7,043 nt of DNA. Source: Gammaproteobacteria bacterium. GTDB lineage: Bacteria; Pseudomonadota; Gammaproteobacteria; DSM-16500. The notes under the pieces are model-generated. The model ran no database searches. It saw nothing but the letters and a program-made list of their open reading frames with translations, and was not told where the DNA came from. The stretch covers positions 1 through 7,043 of the forward strand of contig JABDEN010000071.1 in the NCBI GenBank assembly GCA_013287025.1. The letters are read 5' to 3'. Shown piece by piece: positions 5,852-7,043 of the stretch. Each line of letters begins with the position of its first letter. Positions within the stretch are counted from its first letter, which is position 1. A program made the translations under genes and the position numbers.

Positions 5852-6817
5852 GTGTTAGGATTGCGGAGTATTTTAGCTAATCAAACATGGAAATCCTTGT
5901 CAGGAAAAGATAAAAAACAAGTTAGAGAGCTGATTACAAACCAACACATGACGAAATACCCAGAGAAAAAAGTGACACATTACCATAATATGTTTTGCGC
6001 TGCGATTGTGCATCCTGATAAGAAAATTGTACTACCACTGGCACCTGAACCGATCATGAAAACAGATGGCGCAGAAAAAAATGACTGCGAACGCAATGCC
6101 TCAAGGCGATTATATGCTGATGCAAGACGAGAGCACCCACATCTTAGATTAATTGTGGTGGAAGATGGGCTTGCATCCAACGTGCCTCATTTAAGTGATT
6201 TACAGGCACTTAATATGCGATACATCATTGGTGTAAAACCAAGCGATCATAAATTCTTATTTAGTTTGATCAATCGATCTATTTGTGCAGAACATCATCA
6301 TTATACAGATGATGGAAAGACTCATTATTTTCGTTATCTCAATCAAGTCCAACTCAATAAAAAACACTCTGATTTTAAAACAAATTTTATTGAATATTGC
6401 GAAACCGACAAGGAAGGAAACAGGCAACATTTTAGCTGGATAACAGATATTCAAATCACAAACGACAACGTTTTTCATATTATGAGAGGAGGACGATCTA
6501 ACTGGCGCATTGAAAACAATACATTTAACACACTCAAAAACCAACACTATCACTTCTCACACAATTTTGGGCATGGCTACCAGCATCTTTGCACCGTGTT
6601 TGGCATGCTGATGCTACTTGCATTTTTAGTTGATCAAGTGCAAGAGCTTAGCTGTCATCTGTTTAAAAAAGCACGGGCTAAATTTAACTCCCGAACAAGT
6701 TTATGGGAAAAAATGCGAGGTATGTTTAGAGAGTATTTAATCAATCGCTGGGATGATTTATTTAATGCCATTGCACATGGATACAATAGCATTCAATTAA
6801 TCCCCAATACCTCATAA
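5852..6817 (+). pseudogene. Transposase of a DDE (IS4-like) family, 5'-truncated
   Basis: Residues ~30-321 match a transposase type I recognise from Legionella-like genomes. The block HYHNMFCAAIVHPDKK is followed by PLAPEPIMKTDG and KNDCERNASRR. VVEDGLASN carries the second catalytic Asp (D105). MRGGRSNWRIENNTFNTLKN carries the catalytic Glu (E221) and the downstream Lys. HNFGHG and a hydrophobic helix (VFGMLMLLAFLVDQVQ) come next. Full-length members have over a hundred more residues in front, including the first Asp in an L-D-G-T motif, which is absent here. The strand-transfer triad is therefore incomplete and the protein cannot transpose DNA by itself. The GTG at 5852 is only the first possible start codon. 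Residues 1-29 (LRSILANQTWKSLSGKDK) do not look like this transposase; the break probably lies near 5930-5950, and the upstream frame stops at 5801. There is no ribosome binding site. Confidence 0.8.
5935..6817 (+). mobile_element. Insertion-sequence remnant (left end missing)
   Basis: The recognisable transposase sequence begins near 5935-5950 and runs to its stop. The left end and the first third of the gene are gone. I could not identify terminal inverted repeats or a target duplication, so the right boundary is uncertain and may lie beyond 6817. The remnant sits back-to-back with the start of the reverse transcriptase. Confidence 0.55.
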
Positions 6818-6874
6818 CCAACGCTGTCAGCGGTCATGATGAAGTGATTTTGGTACGGATTGAGTGTCAATACA

Positions 6875-6995
6875 TAGGAATTTTTCATCTAGCAATGCTG
6901 GAAGATTGTTTTTTGCATGCAAATCTACAACGTGACAGAATATGGGTTCATTTGTCGCATAGGATAGTTAGCGGGAATTGCTGTGGAACTGGCAG
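6875..6995. repeat. Non-coding tail with repeat shared with the 3251-3601 gap
   Basis: The 226 bases after the transposase hold no gene that I can support. Bases 6969-6983 (TAGCGGGAATTGCTG) followed by 6984-6995 (TGGAACTGGCAG) correspond to the element at 3386-3409, but with the two halves in opposite relative orientation. Bases 6875-6901 resemble 3368-3397. This could be the end of an insertion sequence or a dispersed palindromic repeat. Confidence 0.45.
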
Positions 6996-7043
6996 AAATA
7001 TTCAATATTTCATAGCCTTATAATTTAATCAACATTTCTACTA

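Noticed and set aside
6257..6553. Minus-strand frame of 98 residues inside the transposase
   Set aside because: It is antisense to conserved transposase motifs and has no ribosome binding site or recognisable domain.

Overview
The window looks like an accessory stretch of an AT-rich gammaproteobacterial genome of the Legionellales (Legionella / Coxiellaceae / Berkiella / Rickettsiella type). I infer this from three things: an F-box-like protein of the kind these intracellular bacteria inject into host cells, a transposase type I recognise from Legionella-like genomes, and two atypical serine hydrolases. No gene fixes the species.

Layout. (1) 1-1521 (+): an exported serine hydrolase of the beta-lactamase / penicillin-binding-protein-like family, whose true start probably lies just left of the window. 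(2) 1652-3250 (-): a second beta-lactamase-family protein, convergent with the first. It has no signal peptide and carries extra N- and C-terminal regions, so it is a candidate secreted effector. (3) 3251-3601: a 351-bp gap with promoters for the genes on either side, a perfect 18-bp palindrome over one -10 box, and a repeat found again near the right edge. (4) 3614-4798 (+): an F-box-like candidate effector whose 3' end crosses an 83% GC, nearly A-free 70-bp island. (5) 4710-5760 (-): a reverse transcriptase split into two frames by a run of nine G, tail-to-tail and overlapping with gene 4. (6) 5852-6817 (+): a 5'-truncated DDE transposase that abuts, and may have cut into, the 5' end of the reverse transcriptase gene. 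(7) 6818-7043: no gene, but repeat sequence shared with the gap at 3251-3601.

The genes do not form one operon or pathway: orientations alternate and each gene has its own spacing. The left half (1-4.8 kb) reads as candidate host-interaction or envelope genes. The right half (4.7-7.0 kb) reads as decaying mobile DNA. The most informative spots are the G9 tract, which decides whether the reverse transcriptase is one ~349-residue protein, and the composition break and overlapping gene ends around 4.6-4.8 kb.
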